This document shows, one piece after another, positions 44,292 through 52,434 of a stretch of 64,000 nt of DNA (the first letter of the stretch is position 1; each line of letters opens with the position of its first letter). The notes under the pieces are model-generated. The model was not told where the DNA came from, searched no databases, and was given only the letters and a program-made list of their open reading frames with translations. The position numbers and the translations under genes are program-made. The DNA comes from Lysinibacillus piscis (lineage in GTDB: Bacteria; Bacillota; Bacilli; Bacillales_A; Planococcaceae): the NCBI RefSeq assembly GCF_026012395.1, contig NZ_BRZA01000002.1, positions 1,177,373 to 1,241,372 on the forward strand. The letters are read 5' to 3'.

Positions 44292-44685
44292 TATCTACAC
44301 CACCTAGCAATTCAGGGTTTTCGTGGATGTTGCCAACAATTTTCAAATTATGATAAGTAATCAGATGTTCATTTATTGTTTCAAAATCCTCTGAATCTGT
44401 TTGATAACAACCATCATTGAAAAATATAGGGAACCTATATCCATATGAATCTTCTAAAATATCCCCCTCGTAAATCTCTTTGTCATGATTGTCCTTTAAG
44501 CCTGTGTATTGCATTAAATCATAAGTACCTGTTCCGTCTAGTGAACTACCTTCACCATTTTGTAGATTGTAATAACATGCTTGATTCGTTTTATAGTCAA
44601 AAACGATAGAATCATGCGAATTATCACCACAAATGTGCATTTTCCTTACGTCTTTATCCCATACACGAAATTTAAACTCTCTCAT
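44281..44685 (-). CDS. YopX family protein
   Basis: 134 residues: REFKFRVWDKDVRKMHI start and LMQYTGLKDNHDKEIYEGDILE, the typical YopX motif, found in many Gram-positive phages and named from the SP-beta yopX gene. Biochemical role unknown. Overlaps the start of the MBL gene. Confidence 0.88.
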   Translation of the reverse strand: MREFKFRVWDKDVRKMHICGDNSHDSIVFDYKTNQACYYNLQNGEGSSLDGTGTYDLMQYTGLKDNHDKEIYEGDILEDSYGYRFPIFFNDGCYQTDSEDFETINEHLITYHNLKIVGNIHENPELLGGVDNES

Positions 44686-44709
44686 TTTTTCTCCAACCCC
44701 TCATGTCAC

Positions 44710-45594
44710 TTATTCGAGTAAGTCATCATCATTTTGCGGTTGCTGTGAAGCAAGCATTTCAATATTCATATCCAGCAGCTCAATCAACCCGACCATTTCA
44801 GGCTCGGTTGCTGTAGATGGGTTAATATTAGGTGCATTTTTAGATAGATATTCAGTAACAGCTTTTTTTGTTGTAATGCCGAGCTGTTTTAATTTTTCAT
44901 TGATTTGCTGGCGTAATTCATCATCACGGGTTGGCGCTGGCTGTTCAATTGGTGGCTCTAATGCATCCGAATTTGGTGTAATATCCTTACGGGCTTGTGT
45001 TGTAGACTGTGACGCATCATTTGACGGAATCGTTACATCTTCAAATGACAAGCCATATTGCTTTTTCAACGCACGTTGTTGCACATGTTTGCCGAACATG
45101 TCGCTTGTCCATTTGTTCCAGTTGTCCTTGTTCTGACCTGTGAACATATGACTCACCTCGTCAATGTCCATGATGATAACTACTGGTGGATAACCTGCAC
45201 GATAGGCGATTGAGTATGCACCAATAATTTTTCCACGTGGGAAGCCGATTTCATGTTGTACAACTTCCATTTGTTGTGTTTCACTATTTTTGGCAATTTT
45301 AAATTCGTCATTTTCATGCACCATTTGCGTATCAGGAGGGATAAAGCCCTCTTGTTCACGTGCCTTTGATAAATAGGCTTCTGCAGCAAATTGAATACGC
45401 GCTTGACTACCATATTTGATAAAAAAGATTTCATTTTTAAACGGGTCCAAACCGTATGACGCTGCCTTGTGAGCGAATAAAAGAAATTCTTGATCATTGG
45501 CTGTCGGTGCAATTGAATTACGAATAACCTCTAATACTGCTGGTTGAAAAGCTTCTGTGATTTCTGGCGTTAAAGTTGGTAAGTTTCTGTTCAT
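44710..45594 (-). CDS. recT: RecT single-strand annealing recombinase
   Basis: 294 residues: central RecT core with AHKAASYGLDPFKNEIFFIKYG and QARIQFAAEAYLSKARE, then MFTGQNKDNWNKWTSDMFGKH. It anneals complementary strands and promotes strand exchange. The C-terminal acidic helix (ASQQPQNDDDLLE) is a plausible SSB- or partner-binding tail. The usual partner exonuclease RecE/YqaJ is absent next to it. Confidence 0.9.
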   Translation of the reverse strand: MNRNLPTLTPEITEAFQPAVLEVIRNSIAPTANDQEFLLFAHKAASYGLDPFKNEIFFIKYGSQARIQFAAEAYLSKAREQEGFIPPDTQMVHENDEFKIAKNSETQQMEVVQHEIGFPRGKIIGAYSIAYRAGYPPVVIIMDIDEVSHMFTGQNKDNWNKWTSDMFGKHVQQRALKKQYGLSFEDVTIPSNDASQSTTQARKDITPNSDALEPPIEQPAPTRDDELRQQINEKLKQLGITTKKAVTEYLSKNAPNINPSTATEPEMVGLIELLDMNIEMLASQQPQNDDDLLE

Positions 45595-45596
45595 AA

Positions 45597-45827
45597 TTAG
45601 TTCCCCCTTGGGTTTTCAAGAAATTTAATATTAATTAATTCATCAATCGCATTTTTTAGGCTCATAGCATCTGAAATGCTAAGTCTAAAATTCTGTGTAT
45701 CTTCATGAAATGGAAAAGCTATCTCGATATGATTGTAATTCCCCTCTGTATAACGAAGAATGATACAATCTTCTTTTCCACTCTCTGGGTAAAACCTGTC
45801 CGCAAAAGGAATAACTTTTATAGGCAT
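45597..45827 (-). CDS. Small early protein, unknown
   Basis: 76 residues: PIKVIPFADRFYPESGKEDC, ILRYTEGNYNHIEIAFPFHED, with a C-terminal helix. Stop 2 bases from recT start and start overlapping the previous gene; clearly part of the recombination operon. Confidence 0.55.
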   Translation of the reverse strand: MPIKVIPFADRFYPESGKEDCIILRYTEGNYNHIEIAFPFHEDTQNFRLSISDAMSLKNAIDELINIKFLENPRGN

Positions 45828-46021
45828 TAGTAACCACCTCCAAACTTAGTTAATCCATGTTTGACCTGTTTTTTCATGCTGTCATAGGCTTTGTCATAAA
45901 GCGCGTCAACATCTTGGCCAGGCTCTACAGTAATAGTTATCGCTGCATCAACTTTCACATTTTCATAGTTTCCTAGATTTTTTGTGTATGTGTAGCCGAC
46001 TGTGATTTCTTTAGCATTCAT
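45827..46021 (-). CDS. Small early protein, unknown
   Basis: 64 residues: KEITVGYTYTKNLGNYENVK, VEPGQDVDALYDKAYD, basic C-terminus with GGGY end. Overlaps both neighbours (11 bases and 1 base). Similar short proteins lie beside recT in other phages; role unknown. Confidence 0.6.
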   Translation of the reverse strand: MNAKEITVGYTYTKNLGNYENVKVDAAITITVEPGQDVDALYDKAYDSMKKQVKHGLTKFGGGY

Positions 46022-46283
46022 CCTTAGATACCTCCAACACTTTTGTTATTTCAGTAATAACCTCAGTACGTGTGTGCTCTATTAATTTGCCTCTAACATA
46101 ATTCGCAACTTTGCGAGCATCATCTTCATGTTGGAACATATGAGCATCATCTTTTTTGCGAGATGCTTGAACATGAAATACTTGTCCTTGATAGTCCCAA
46201 TTAACCTTCGATATGACCACTTCATTATTAAACTGGACAGTATAGTAAATGTTTGTTTCATTTTTAATCAGATTATTAGTCAT
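46011..46283 (-). CDS. Small early protein, unknown
   Basis: 90 residues from the ATG at 46283, inside the end of the ATPase gene and 8 bases after GAGG. Contains NIYYTVQFNNEVVISKVNWD and a DDAHMFQHEDDARKVANYV helix. Translationally coupled to the ATPase. Not recognised. Confidence 0.55.
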   Translation of the reverse strand: MTNNLIKNETNIYYTVQFNNEVVISKVNWDYQGQVFHVQASRKKDDAHMFQHEDDARKVANYVRGKLIEHTRTEVITEITKVLEVSKDEC

Positions 46284-47799
46284 TAGATTTTTCCTCGCTT
46301 TCGATTTGTAATTCTTGTTCAGCAACTACTTTAGCTATAATCAATTGACCGTTAGGCCCTTTAAATTTTGTGATAGATTCCGAGTTATCAACAAAGCATG
46401 GAGCAATAATTTCACTCTGTTTCGAAAGCACATCACGCAATTCAAGCCCAGCTCGGATTGATTCAGAAAGGGAGAGCTTTAAATAGTCCTTGCCATCCAT
46501 CTGTACAATGAAAGTTGGCTTCATTTCACCAGTTGTTTTCACTGTTTCAAGTAGCTTGATTGATAGATTTTCAAACAACCCTTCTACTTTGATAGCTTGT
46601 AGCTCAGCTTCTTTTGCATAGAAGGCTTTAATCGCATCTAGGATAAAGATAGATTCGTTCAGTGATTCAAGTGTGGCTTTTTCAGCCGTTTGCGCTTCGA
46701 TAACTTGCTCTTCAAGTGCTTTGTATTGCTTATGTTTAGCAATTTCATGTTCAATTGGATTTATTTTCTCTTGCAGTGCACGCACTTTCTCTAATTGCTC
46801 GGTTACATCAACATATTCAAGTGATTGCAACTCTTCTTCCAAAGCTTTACGTTCGTCCACGACTTTCTGAAACTGTACTTTAACTTGATTGATACGTTGC
46901 TCTTTATCAGATTTAACAGCTTCGATTGCTTCGTCTTGTAAGGTTTGATTACACACTCGACAAGTATCCTGTATCTCCTCATTTTTCAGTTGATTGAAGC
47001 TATCTTTTATTAAATCTCGCTCTGTTGTGAGTGCATGTATTCTACTGTGCAGGATATTAATTCGACTGTTTATGGTCTGCGCTTCATCCGCCACTTGTTC
47101 GATAGCGTTCCTATCCTTCACCAAATGGCTCAATTCGACGTTTAACGAATCAAGTGGTACTCTTGGAGCCTGTTGGTCTAATTGCTCCTGTAACGTCTTT
47201 GTGCGGCTTTGAGCAGCTATATATTGCTTGTCCAACTTAGTTTTATTGGCACGATGGATTTTGTCTAAATCCTCTAGCGAATGTTTTTTAACTAATGTGG
47301 CCAACTTGTCCGACTGTGGTTTTGGCAACTCTTTTAGGACCTCTTTGTTGGCTGGTGCAGTCGTGTATTGTAGTAACATCGCACGCTGTTTCTCCCAATG
47401 CAAAGTGAAGAAATAGTTTGGGTTGAATAGCGATAAAAATAAATCTTTATCAAATAACGGATCTATAACTCCACTAAATTCTCCTGCCTTGCTTGGTACT
47501 TGGTTTACGTAATATTGTGCCTTACCTTTTTTTAATCCACGGCCAAGTAATAGGTCTTTTCCGTCAACAGTAAGCAATAAAGAAACCGTAGTTTCATCCG
47601 CCTTATACGTGATTGGTGTCGGGTCCAATTTGCCCCCAATGGCATCTGTGCCGTATAATAACCATGTAATAGCTTCACCTATGGAGCTTTTACCTTTTGC
47701 ATTGTCTGCGAAAATCTTAGTCAGGTCGGCAAACTTAACATTAAGATTTTCGTGGCTTTTGAAGTTTTGCAAAATTAATTGATTGAATTTAATTTCCAT
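46276..47799 (-). CDS. SbcC/Rad50-like AAA ATPase with zinc hook
   Basis: 507 residues. Walker A in IFADNAKGKSSIGEAITWL (about 30-48), two long coiled coils (about 160-260 and 295-370) joined by a zinc hook CRVC (about 282), signature LSLSESIRAGL (about 460) and Walker B-like APCFVDNSESI (about 482). It is shorter than cellular SbcC. In that system SbcC controls the nuclease SbcD; no SbcD-like gene is present here, but an MBL nuclease and RecT are in the same operon. A DNA end-processing role is likely. Confidence 0.82.
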   Translation of the reverse strand: MEIKFNQLILQNFKSHENLNVKFADLTKIFADNAKGKSSIGEAITWLLYGTDAIGGKLDPTPITYKADETTVSLLLTVDGKDLLLGRGLKKGKAQYYVNQVPSKAGEFSGVIDPLFDKDLFLSLFNPNYFFTLHWEKQRAMLLQYTTAPANKEVLKELPKPQSDKLATLVKKHSLEDLDKIHRANKTKLDKQYIAAQSRTKTLQEQLDQQAPRVPLDSLNVELSHLVKDRNAIEQVADEAQTINSRINILHSRIHALTTERDLIKDSFNQLKNEEIQDTCRVCNQTLQDEAIEAVKSDKEQRINQVKVQFQKVVDERKALEEELQSLEYVDVTEQLEKVRALQEKINPIEHEIAKHKQYKALEEQVIEAQTAEKATLESLNESIFILDAIKAFYAKEAELQAIKVEGLFENLSIKLLETVKTTGEMKPTFIVQMDGKDYLKLSLSESIRAGLELRDVLSKQSEIIAPCFVDNSESITKFKGPNGQLIIAKVVAEQELQIESEEKSND

Positions 47800-47818
47800 T
47801 TTTTCTCCTCATTTCATA

Positions 47819-47971
47819 CTAAAGTAGTTTCGACCATTGCATCTCACCTCTCTGAAGCGCTATATAACCCCGTTGATACTCTTGAACAAACTGCTCAAAC
47901 GTCCAGCCTTTGTTACCTAACTGTTTGCTGACAAAGATGTCCCCTAGCATTTCTAGTAAGCTATCGTTCAC
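47819..47971 (-). CDS. Small early protein, unknown
   Basis: 50 residues read from codons with a GTG start: MNDSLLEMLGDIFVSKQLGN and ending RGEMQWSKLL. AGGTGAAAG precedes the GTG, which overlaps the last codons of the preceding gene. Acidic, helical. Not recognised. Confidence 0.6.
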   Translation of the reverse strand: MNDSLLEMLGDIFVSKQLGNKGWTFEQFVQEYQRGYIALQRGEMQWSKLL

Positions 47972-48263
47972 TCACTTTCACCTGCCTTTCAATTCTCACT
48001 CCATTGATGACTGTTCCTTCAACACATCGCTGATAAATGGTGGTTTTACCTAAGCCTATGAATTTCGATAATTCAACCATGGATCCCGAAAACACCAATT
48101 CGTCATCTTTATACATCTTGTATTGATACGTAGCTTTAGGACCCCTAGGTATTTTTTCATTTACCTGCTTACGTAACTTCTGCACTTCAAGGACAAGTTG
48201 AGGGTTCTGTTCCCAATTCGGTGTATCGCAAATAATCTGGGCTAAACGTATAGCTGGTTTCAT
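47961..48263 (-). CDS. Small NUMOD-like DNA-binding protein
   Basis: About 100 residues from the ATG at 48263 (GGAGG 9 bases upstream). N-terminus IRLAQIICDTPNWEQ; C-terminal NUMOD-like segment ELVFSGSMVELSKFIGLGKT and TIYQRCVEGTVING. Likely DNA-binding. Resembles the left-end gene at 4720 in its motif. Confidence 0.6.
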   Translation of the reverse strand: MKPAIRLAQIICDTPNWEQNPQLVLEVQKLRKQVNEKIPRGPKATYQYKMYKDDELVFSGSMVELSKFIGLGKTTIYQRCVEGTVINGVRIERQVKVSER

Positions 48264-48268
48264 TTTAA

Positions 48269-48520
48269 TCACCCTCCATAAGCCAAAGTTAGTTCATCAA
48301 TATCAACAAATGCCACGTACTTATCGCGTTTATTACCCACATCAATATAAATGCCACGCGATGTAATACGTGTAGCTTGTCCATGCCAACAACCACCACT
48401 GTAGCCGTTTACGTTATAACTGCAGCGTACCTGGTCACCAACATAGATTTTGTCACTTGGTCCTTGAACATAAAATTCGCCTGTATACTTCTTACTTTTG
48501 TTCCTGAAATCTACCGACAT
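48269..48520 (-). CDS. Small beta-rich early protein
   Basis: 83 residues with AAGGAG before the ATG: GEFYVQGPSDKIYVGDQVRC, YSGGCWHGQATRITSRGIYI, VDIDELTLAYGG. SH3-like beta-barrel character; two Cys. Unknown role. Confidence 0.55.
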   Translation of the reverse strand: MSVDFRNKSKKYTGEFYVQGPSDKIYVGDQVRCSYNVNGYSGGCWHGQATRITSRGIYIDVGNKRDKYVAFVDIDELTLAYGG

Positions 48521-48535
48521 GTTAAATCTCCTTAC

Positions 48536-49426
48536 TTATTCTTTATAATTTTCTACAACTGTTTCCCAATTATTAGCTACAGTTTCGAGTAACTTAATAG
48601 CTTTCTTTTCGTTTTCTTTAGCCTTTTGAAAAAGTTCAAGGTCGCAATGTTTATTGACCTCTGACTCTATTAAACTTGTAATAACCTCAGGTTCTAACGC
48701 GTCCAATTCCCAACATTCATAACCAAACTCGCTAATATAATTTGTTGCCCGACTATCTGTTAGTTTTGTAGGGTTAGGTGGTGGACCAAATTCCTCTATT
48801 TGATTCATATTTAAAGCAATTCGTTTAAACACTGGACTTACTTCGAAAATATTTAAACGGTCTATTATGTCCCTACTCATATCTTTACCACTTGGGTCAT
48901 GGTCTCCCAGATGTATAATGTGAATATCTTTATGGGAATACCTTTCTAGTCTTTGGGATGCCGCCCACATTTCAGACTGGCTTACATAACCTCTACATGA
49001 GAAATAAGGAATATCTAGCTTTTGGCATATTTGCCCAACAACACCTGCTAACGCATCTTTCTCAACCCAAACTTCTATATAACAATCTTGATCTGCCCAC
49101 TTATCAACTGCGTATGAATAAGCAGCAGATTTGATTATTCCTCCTGGTGAATCCCAATGAGAATTACTTTTTAAATTTCTAGTTCTATCAACAATGGCAT
49201 TCCAATCGATTAAGCCTGCCATTCTACCATTCGAAATTAAAGTCCCTAAATTTTTATAACTTCTCTCATTGTTAGGGATTACATCTCTAGCTACCAATTG
49301 ATAGTAAACTTGTCGAAGCGTTAAATCATAACCTTTGGCATGATATTCGCTAATGATGATATTCACCTTCTCTATAAGTTGAAGGCTTTCTTGTTTAAAC
49401 TTTGTTTCTTTGTAGCATATCTTCAC
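48536..49426 (-). CDS. Toprim protein with Spo11/Topo VI-A-like layout
   Basis: 296 residues from a GTG at 49426 with GGAGG 9 bases upstream; an upstream in-frame ATG (49462) is less well supported. A winged-helix-like N-terminal half contains LTLRQVYYQLVARD with a Tyr pair (about residues 41-42). The second half is a Toprim fold: YIEVWVEKDALAGVV (Glu about 122) and HLGDHDPSGKDMS (Asp about 175 and 177). The same order and motifs (RxxYY, then VEKD, then DxDPxG) define Spo11 and Topo VI subunit A. Known relatives in mobile elements are called mini-A. DNA-cleaving activity is inferred. Confidence 0.7.
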   Translation of the reverse strand: MKICYKETKFKQESLQLIEKVNIIISEYHAKGYDLTLRQVYYQLVARDVIPNNERSYKNLGTLISNGRMAGLIDWNAIVDRTRNLKSNSHWDSPGGIIKSAAYSYAVDKWADQDCYIEVWVEKDALAGVVGQICQKLDIPYFSCRGYVSQSEMWAASQRLERYSHKDIHIIHLGDHDPSGKDMSRDIIDRLNIFEVSPVFKRIALNMNQIEEFGPPPNPTKLTDSRATNYISEFGYECWELDALEPEVITSLIESEVNKHCDLELFQKAKENEKKAIKLLETVANNWETVVENYKE

Positions 49427-49610
49427 CTGACTTCCCCTCCCCGAAATTAATGCCCTGCACACATTGATTAGTCGCCATCAATGCGTAACGTATGCCTGCT
49501 TGTAAGCCTTTCTGATATTCTGTGAAACTTTCAGAAGGTACTTGATGATAAAGTGAAACCAACACATCAATTGCTCCTGGATCATGTTCGGGTGCTTTGG
49601 ATTCGATCAT
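49395..49610 (-). CDS. Small early protein, unknown
   Basis: 71 residues: EHDPGAIDVLVSLYHQVPSE and AGIRYALMATNQCVQG. Overlaps the start of the Toprim gene by 32 bases and its own start overlaps the preceding gene by 4 bases, so it belongs to a tightly coupled string. No family recognised. Confidence 0.55.
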   Translation of the reverse strand: MIESKAPEHDPGAIDVLVSLYHQVPSESFTEYQKGLQAGIRYALMATNQCVQGINFGEGKSGEDMLQRNKV

Positions 49611-49963
49611 TCATCTTCACGACCCTTCACTGGTAAGTCAAACCACTTCGCAACAGCGAGCATGCCATTCAAAAAATCATGCTCAAACTGAACAGTGGAT
49701 TCTGAATACTTATTGTAGAAGAAATTAAATTCCTCAACTGGTGTTCGTTTGACTACAAAGTTGCCAAAGCAAATTTGTACAGCATCCTTTAGTTCATATT
49801 GATTGTTAATTAACAATTCAGCTAATTTGGCAACAGCGTATTTATTTAACAAAGTATCACCTGCATAAATAGATGCAACATCGCTAATTAAATAAGCTGT
49901 GCTATACATGTCACAATCCTCAACTGCATCTGCGATTGCTTGCATAATTTCTACTTTGTACAT
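49607..49963 (-). CDS. Early protein, unknown
   Basis: 118 residues from the ATG at 49963 next to GAGG. Helical: VEIMQAIADAVEDCDMYS, KYAVAKLAELLINNQYEL, DFLNGMLAVAKWFDLPVKG. Shares overlapping ends with both neighbours. Not recognised. Confidence 0.55.
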   Translation of the reverse strand: MYKVEIMQAIADAVEDCDMYSTAYLISDVASIYAGDTLLNKYAVAKLAELLINNQYELKDAVQICFGNFVVKRTPVEEFNFFYNKYSESTVQFEHDFLNGMLAVAKWFDLPVKGREDE

Positions 49964-50148
49964 CAATCCTCAACCTCCTCATAGTCCCAAACGTCAATGT
50001 CAATATCTAAGACCTTTGCTCCTGTTGCAAATAAGGCATCTTTAATCATTTGCTTCGCTTTTGATTCTGATAACATTTCATACTCAGCTTCGGACACTGG
50101 TAATTTGGCTTGGAATTTTACAGTTGCTTCACCTGTTATTATTAACAT
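49963..50148 (-). CDS. Small early protein, unknown
   Basis: 61 residues: LIITGEATVKFQAKLPVSEA and acidic C-terminus (DIDIDVWDYEEVED). GGGTGAATC before the ATG. Not recognised. Confidence 0.55.
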   Translation of the reverse strand: MLIITGEATVKFQAKLPVSEAEYEMLSESKAKQMIKDALFATGAKVLDIDIDVWDYEEVED

Positions 50149-50405
50149 TTTGATTCACCCAATTTCAGTAACTGTTCAAAGCGTTTTACTTCTATCTCTA
50201 CGACGGCTTTGTGAGCATCAGCCATACCACCAGGCATAAACTTATGACTTGCTCGTGCTGTACTCTTGCGAAGCTTCATGCCTTTTTGAGCTAGTCCCAT
50301 AATAAAATCGAAATCATCTACGCTAATCGTCACAGTTTTACGTGACGCTGCTAACGCGTTACATGCTTGTCCAACCAACTCAACTGGTACTGGATTAACT
50401 TTCAT
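50142..50405 (-). CDS. Small early protein, unknown
   Basis: 87 residues from the ATG at 50405 (GAGG 9 bases before). VNPVPVELVGQACNALAASR, VDDFDFIMGLAQKG, HKAVVEIEVKRFEQLLKLG. Overlaps neighbours at both ends. Not recognised. Confidence 0.55.
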   Translation of the reverse strand: MKVNPVPVELVGQACNALAASRKTVTISVDDFDFIMGLAQKGMKLRKSTARASHKFMPGGMADAHKAVVEIEVKRFEQLLKLGESKC

Positions 50406-50532
50406 CCTCATCATCCTCTACTAAAATTTTTGCATCTGCCCATTCTGCACCACATCCAATACAAACTCTGTCACCATCAAAGACCGCCGAGCCAAAACAC
50501 GAATCGCAGTATTTACATTCATAGTGAGCCAT
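50395..50532 (-). CDS. Small zinc-ribbon protein
   Basis: 45 residues read from codons: MAHYECKYCDSCFGSAVFDG, then VCIGCGAEW and an acidic tail. Cys pairs CKYC and CIGC are zinc-ribbon knuckles; a fifth Cys is in DSCF. It overlaps the downstream gene by 11 bases and directly follows a second Cys-rich gene. Confidence 0.7.
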   Translation of the reverse strand: MAHYECKYCDSCFGSAVFDGDRVCIGCGAEWADAKILVEDDEDES

Positions 50533-50537
50533 CTGAT

Positions 50538-50714
50538 TCACCCTTTCACTTTGCGTGGTTGCCAATCTAACCACGATGGCTTACTACGCGTATTCATAAT
50601 GCTTTTACAGATGTGACAAAAACATCTATTCTCTGTCCATGTGTAATGTACAACCTCACATGGTTCAAAATCTCGCAAGCATTCACCACAGTATGTGCTT
50701 GATGTTTCTTTCAT
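50538..50714 (-). CDS. Small Cys-rich zinc-binding protein
   Basis: 58 residues read from codons with GGAGGG before the ATG: MKETSSTYCGECLRDFEPC and ENRCFCHICKSIMN, ending KPSWLDWQPRKVKG. CGEC and CHIC pairs suggest a zinc finger. Tandem with the zinc-ribbon gene at 50395. Confidence 0.7.
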   Translation of the reverse strand: MKETSSTYCGECLRDFEPCEVVHYTWTENRCFCHICKSIMNTRSKPSWLDWQPRKVKG

Positions 50715-50725
50715 ACTTAACCCTC

Positions 50726-50956
50726 CTATGACACTGCTTGGCTCTCGCCGTAGTCAGCGCTAACGTTAACACCGTAGCGATGGCCTGCTATAAAACGACC
50801 TCTATGTCTAACGGCGAATGTTACATACATCTCACCACTTACACCGTGCTTTTTTGCAATGCCTAACACAAGTGCATTGATATTAATGACATCCAACGAT
50901 TCATAGCATCGAGTTGTTGCGCCTACATCTCTAATGTGCAAATTTAACCAGTACAT
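50726..50956 (-). CDS. Small early protein, unknown
   Basis: 76 residues from the ATG at 50956, which GAGGGAGG precedes by 7 bases; an upstream extension overlaps the previous gene. MYWLNLHIRDVGATTRCYES, VTFAVRHRGRFIAGHRYGVN. Not recognised. Confidence 0.6.
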   Translation of the reverse strand: MYWLNLHIRDVGATTRCYESLDVININALVLGIAKKHGVSGEMYVTFAVRHRGRFIAGHRYGVNVSADYGESQAVS

Positions 50957-50970
50957 TTTGATGCCTCCCT

Positions 50971-51171
50971 CTAAGATGTTGGAAGTGAATCCCCTACATA
51001 TTGAACAACTTCTTCCCACAATTTTTTAATTGTTTTGGAACCCTCCCCCCATGCTTGCAGTAATTCAAGCGCTTTTTCAGGGTTAACCCTAGACAGTTCA
51101 GCTAACTTCACTGGTAAATACGCATTTTGTTTTACTCGAATCGGATCAATAGGTAAAAATTCTCCATTCAT
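50971..51171 (-). CDS. Small early protein, unknown
   Basis: 66 residues: NGEFLPIDPIRVKQNAYLPV, NPEKALELLQAWGEG, KKLWEEVVQYVGDS. Helical, soluble. Not recognised. Confidence 0.55.
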   Translation of the reverse strand: MNGEFLPIDPIRVKQNAYLPVKLAELSRVNPEKALELLQAWGEGSKTIKKLWEEVVQYVGDSLPTS

Positions 51172-51191
51172 TGAATATCGCTCCTTCGGCT

Positions 51192-51377
51192 TTAAATATC
51201 TAAAATTTTGCGGATATGCTTGATATGTTCTTGCGCTTTTGGACCATCTTTTTTACCTCGGATAATATCTGATAAATAAACACTTCCAATACCTAACATT
51301 TCAGCTAGTTGTTTTTGACTCATCTTACGTTTAAACAATTCACTTCGTACTTTTGCTCCTAATTCTTCTGGCATTTG
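51192..51377 (-). CDS. Cro-like XRE family regulator
   Basis: 61 residues from the ATG at 51377 (AAGGTG upstream). One helix-turn-helix: RSELFKRKMSQKQLAEMLGI, GSVYLSDIIRGKKDGPK. Small size and placement as an early lytic gene fit a Cro-type repressor or excisionase-like early regulator. No separate recombination directionality factor was recognised, so it or a neighbour could serve that role. Confidence 0.72.
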   Translation of the reverse strand, partial: QMPEELGAKVRSELFKRKMSQKQLAEMLGIGSVYLSDIIRGKKDGPKAQEHIKHIRKILDI

Positions 51378-51493
51378 ATTCACCTTACTTTCTGCTATTT
51401 TGAGGTTGCAATCCTCGCTATTTGCTATCAAGACTTATATACCGTCATTGGCTCGGTATCACAGCGCGTTAGACATAAATTGAAATGCGACAT

Positions 51494-52228
51494 TCAACTA
51501 GCTTCCTCACGTTCGATAACAGGCAAGATTCCTTCACCTTTTAACAAGTCATAAATGAACAATCGACCTTTCTGCGTCCACTTCGTACTGACTCTCGACT
51601 TATCAGCGTCAATTACATGGGTAGTCGTCTGTGTATATCCTTTAGCTTGATACTTGGCATACAATAGCCAAATATCGCCTTGTTTATATTGCACACCCAG
51701 CTCATGAAGCAATTTGTTCAACTTGGTAGCACTCATGCCATAGTCCTTTGCAATTTTAGACACAGACAGCAACGACTTGTTTTGAAGCACCATGTCATAG
51801 TAACTAGCTTTCGGCTGTAGCTCGTTGTTTTGTTGCACGAGTACAAGATTTTCGATTTGGAGCTTTTCGTTTTCCTCCACCTTTTCCACCAATTGCAACA
51901 AGGCTTCTTTATATGTGGTAGGTACATTGAATTGTGATTGTTGATTATTTTCAAGTTCCTCGATTCGTTTGATAACCTTGTACCGAGTTACAGCATCATA
52001 TTTCAACGCCAATTGCATAGCGCCATCTTTGCCGAATTTGTAACAAGGATATTTTTTACCTCTGTCACTTGTGTAAGTTGACAGCTCAAATATGAGCTGT
52101 GAGATTTCTACTCCTAGATCTTCAATTTCACTACGAATATCCCTCATGACATTCTTGTGTTCTTTTCCTACAATTTCTGCAATATCCAAACTTGTCATTT
52201 GAACATCAGCTTTCATTAATTCGTTCAT
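51494..52228 (-). CDS. Phage antirepressor: Rha domain plus KilAC-type domain
   Basis: 244 residues. pRha domain (about 8-95: SLDIAEIVGKEHKNVMRDIR, YPCYKFGKDGAMQLALKYDA), linker coiled coil (about 95-140), then the ANT/KilAC domain (about 140-240: LLSVSKIAKDYGMSATKLNK, STKWTQKGRLFIYDLLK). It is the first gene of the leftward lytic operon. Such proteins relieve repression on induction. Confidence 0.88.
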   Translation of the reverse strand: MNELMKADVQMTSLDIAEIVGKEHKNVMRDIRSEIEDLGVEISQLIFELSTYTSDRGKKYPCYKFGKDGAMQLALKYDAVTRYKVIKRIEELENNQQSQFNVPTTYKEALLQLVEKVEENEKLQIENLVLVQQNNELQPKASYYDMVLQNKSLLSVSKIAKDYGMSATKLNKLLHELGVQYKQGDIWLLYAKYQAKGYTQTTTHVIDADKSRVSTKWTQKGRLFIYDLLKGEGILPVIEREEAS

Positions 52229-52274
52229 CTAAATCACCTCTCTTTTTTGGTAAACTAAATTATTAGCTAAAAAG

Positions 52275-52303
52275 ATTGACAATAATTAAAACTAGTTTTA
52301 ATA
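52275..52303 (+). promoter_or_regulatory. Rightward promoter of the repressor operon
   Basis: TTGACA, 17-bp spacer, TAATAT. The perfect palindrome TTAAAACTAGTTTTAA (52285-52300) occupies the spacer, so repressor bound there would block RNA polymerase. Confidence 0.75.
52285..52300. promoter_or_regulatory. Operator O1
   Basis: TTAAAACTAGTTTTAA, a 16-bp perfect palindrome. Two further copies (52441-52456 with one mismatch and 52472-52487 with one mismatch) lie in the same control region, and none elsewhere in the window that I noticed. Confidence 0.8.
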
Positions 52304-52434
52304 TGAAGACATAGCTAAATAAGACTTCGATAAGCCTATTAAATCAACATTTTGAACCGTTCCCCAACGATAAAATGACTATTATAAGGTTGTCTTTTCT
52401 GTCGTCTTAGTAGCCAATAATTTAGCTTACCTAG

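Noticed and set aside
44633..45136. Plus-strand 167-codon frame
   Set aside because: Antisense to recT with no start signal.
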